Source: Cladocopium goreaui (lineage: Eukaryota > Sar > Dinophyceae > Suessiales > Symbiodiniaceae). Taken from it: a stretch of 64,000 nucleotides of DNA. Where the stretch lies: contig CAMXCT020001002.1 of NCBI GenBank assembly GCA_947184155.2, positions 516,013 through 580,012 of the forward strand, given 5' to 3'. Position 1 is the first letter of the stretch, and each line of letters starts with the position of its first letter. A program made the position numbers and the translations under genes. Under the pieces are notes generated by a model. The model was not told the DNA's origin and made no database searches. It saw only the letters and a list, made by a program, of their open reading frames with translations. This document shows positions 62,641-64,000 of this stretch, piece after piece.

Positions 62641-64000
62641 TGTGACGTCTGGAGCTAAGATTGTTGCGAGAGTGTTTTGTGTTTAGTTTGGTGTGCCTTC
62701 GTTGTTTGTAGATGTTGTTTGAGTGGCAAGGAAACAGCAGTGCTCACTAAGGTGACTAAGGACTGGAATCTTTTGGCGCCCCCGAGGGCCCCTGTTTTTG
62801 CCCCTCTTCCTTTGCTTTGCCCTCCTCCGGGGGAGGTTTCTACCTGAATTCGTTTGTCTCGTCTGAGTTTGTATTGGGTGTCCTTTGTCCGGTGGCTCTA
62901 CGGGGTCGGCCTTGTCTATCTGAGAGGGGCGGTAGGTAGCCGGCCGAAGCCATGGACCAGGCTGCGCTGCAGTGAGTCTCACTGGAGCAATCCAGTGGTG
63001 CTCCCTGTAGGACAGCCTGGGGCGCCCGCGAGCAGCACAAGTCTGCCTGCATGGTTCGTTAGTTGGTGGACGAGAATTGGTGACTCTGCAGCCTGCCTAC
63101 TCTGCGGGTGAGTAGTGGTACGGGTTTGGATGCACTACAAACGTCTACTTTGCATACTGCAATGCACTGCAGGTCTTTCAGGGACGATGACATCCTGAAA
63201 TGTCTTGAACAGTTCTGCGGTTGGCACGTTTAACGAACCTGCAACAACTAGAGCTACGTTGTCGAATGTCAAGTTGGTATGGCGAAACTGCTGTTGTGCA
63301 GTCATGTCAATTTTCGGTTTGCTTTCGCTGTCCAAGCGTGGAGTCATCGCATTTTCTGGCTTCATGCTATCTGCACGACTGAAGATATTTTTGCATGCTT
63401 TTCGTCTATGCGAGCGTTGCCTATAGCTGAGGAGTACCGCTGGCTGAGCTCAATCACTTTGCAGGCTTACACTTCTCCCCTATGAAATTAGGGGCCCTGC
63501 ACTACATGATCTACGAAGGCTGTATGGAAGTTTTTCACTGGCTTGCGAATCTTCCTATGCGCCACTACCGTCCGCCCCCCCTACTGGGGGGGTACCTGGT
63601 ACAGTGACCACCACGACATTCTTGCTCACAGAGAATAGATGATGGTGATTCCGTCCATGGAGGCCTTCTGTACAAGCTGATCTGAGAGGACGCTGAGAGA
63701 GGCACATTTGTAGACCCGTGCTCATGTACAGCTTCGGCACATCTTTGCCAAAGTAGACAGGCTGAATGTTTAGGCCTTCATGTCTTCTTGAATGTCGTGG
63801 TTCTTAATTCTTTTTTGCATGTTTTTGAGAGTGATGCAGTGGTCAGACCACTGTGTCCTTTGGCAAATCTTTTTGGTGGGTGTTTTTGTTTGGGTTCCTG
63901 CCCCTTTTGTGTGTCTGGTTTGTTGTTTCTCTTGACGAAACGCAAGTCTGGCTGGGGGATTTGCGGGTCGTCTGGCTGGTCTGTGTGTTGGTTGGTTTGT
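62640..64000 (+). repeat. Long dispersed T/G-rich repeat, plus copy, cut by window end
   Basis: Shares ordered blocks with 18,000-19,510 on the other strand: GCCATGGACCAGGCTGC (62,949), CAGTGGTGCTCCCTG (62,993), CAGGGACGATGACA (about 63,179), a C/G-run hairpin (about 63,571-63,592), GCATGTTTTTGA (about 63,818) and ATTTGCGGGTCGTC (about 63,959). No coding frame is supported. Confidence 0.7.

Overview
The window looks like nuclear DNA of a dinoflagellate, most likely a Symbiodiniaceae-type genome. The signs are a 14-base exact match to the dinoflagellate spliced leader (DinoSL) at 4508-4521 (minus), GT-AG style broken coding regions, a degenerate Ty1/copia element, a tRNA-headed SINE with perfect target duplication, many dispersed and tandem repeats, and almost no ordinary host genes. 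Nothing suggests a bacterial operon, rRNA cluster or CRISPR array.

Left part (1-12.2 kb), nearly all minus strand. Reading right to left it holds a broken Ty1/copia retrotransposon (about 10.15-6.17 kb, followed by coiled-coil fragments to 5.3 kb), a spliced-leader relict, a truncated tyrosine-recombinase relative (4.38-3.12 kb), an intact tyrosine-recombinase-like gene (2.56-0.69 kb) and the start of a conserved hypothetical ORF that leaves the window. A 1.8 kb array of 9-bp repeats fills 12.19-14.01 kb. A palindrome-rich 47-bp minisatellite appears at 14.6 kb and, in opposite orientation, at 17.1 kb. Dispersed repeats fill 14.8-20 kb. The C-terminal part of an SF1 helicase gene (20.53-23.30 kb, minus) is cut off at 23,301.

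Centre (23,302-56,189): a 33 kb tandem array with layout A-BB-A-B-A-B-A. Module A (about 6.2 kb) carries a basic coiled-coil ORF, a VNTR of the 47-bp minisatellite, a GC-stem/AT-loop hairpin with iteron-like repeats, and a 464-aa protein fusing a DnaJ-type J domain (HPDKGG) to a geminivirus/CRESS-type HUH endonuclease and SF3 helicase (Rep). Module B (about 2.0 kb) carries a pogo/Tigger-like DDE transposase in two exons. Both edges of the array coincide with edges of module A. The four Rep genes are all open and differ by one residue. Two of the four transposase copies have an intact catalytic exon and two share a frameshift. The Rep, the hairpin just upstream and the head-to-tail layout are what one would expect of an endogenised or chromosomally resident rolling-circle replicon. 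This is the most interesting system in the window.

Right part (56.2-64 kb): 360-bp tandem repeats, a possible 846-bp TIR element, two SINE copies (one with a perfect 20-bp duplication), several hypothetical minus-strand ORFs, and long T/G-rich dispersed repeats. A 1.3 kb stretch at 62.6-64 kb matches, in inverse orientation and in the same order, the stretch at 18.0-19.5 kb.
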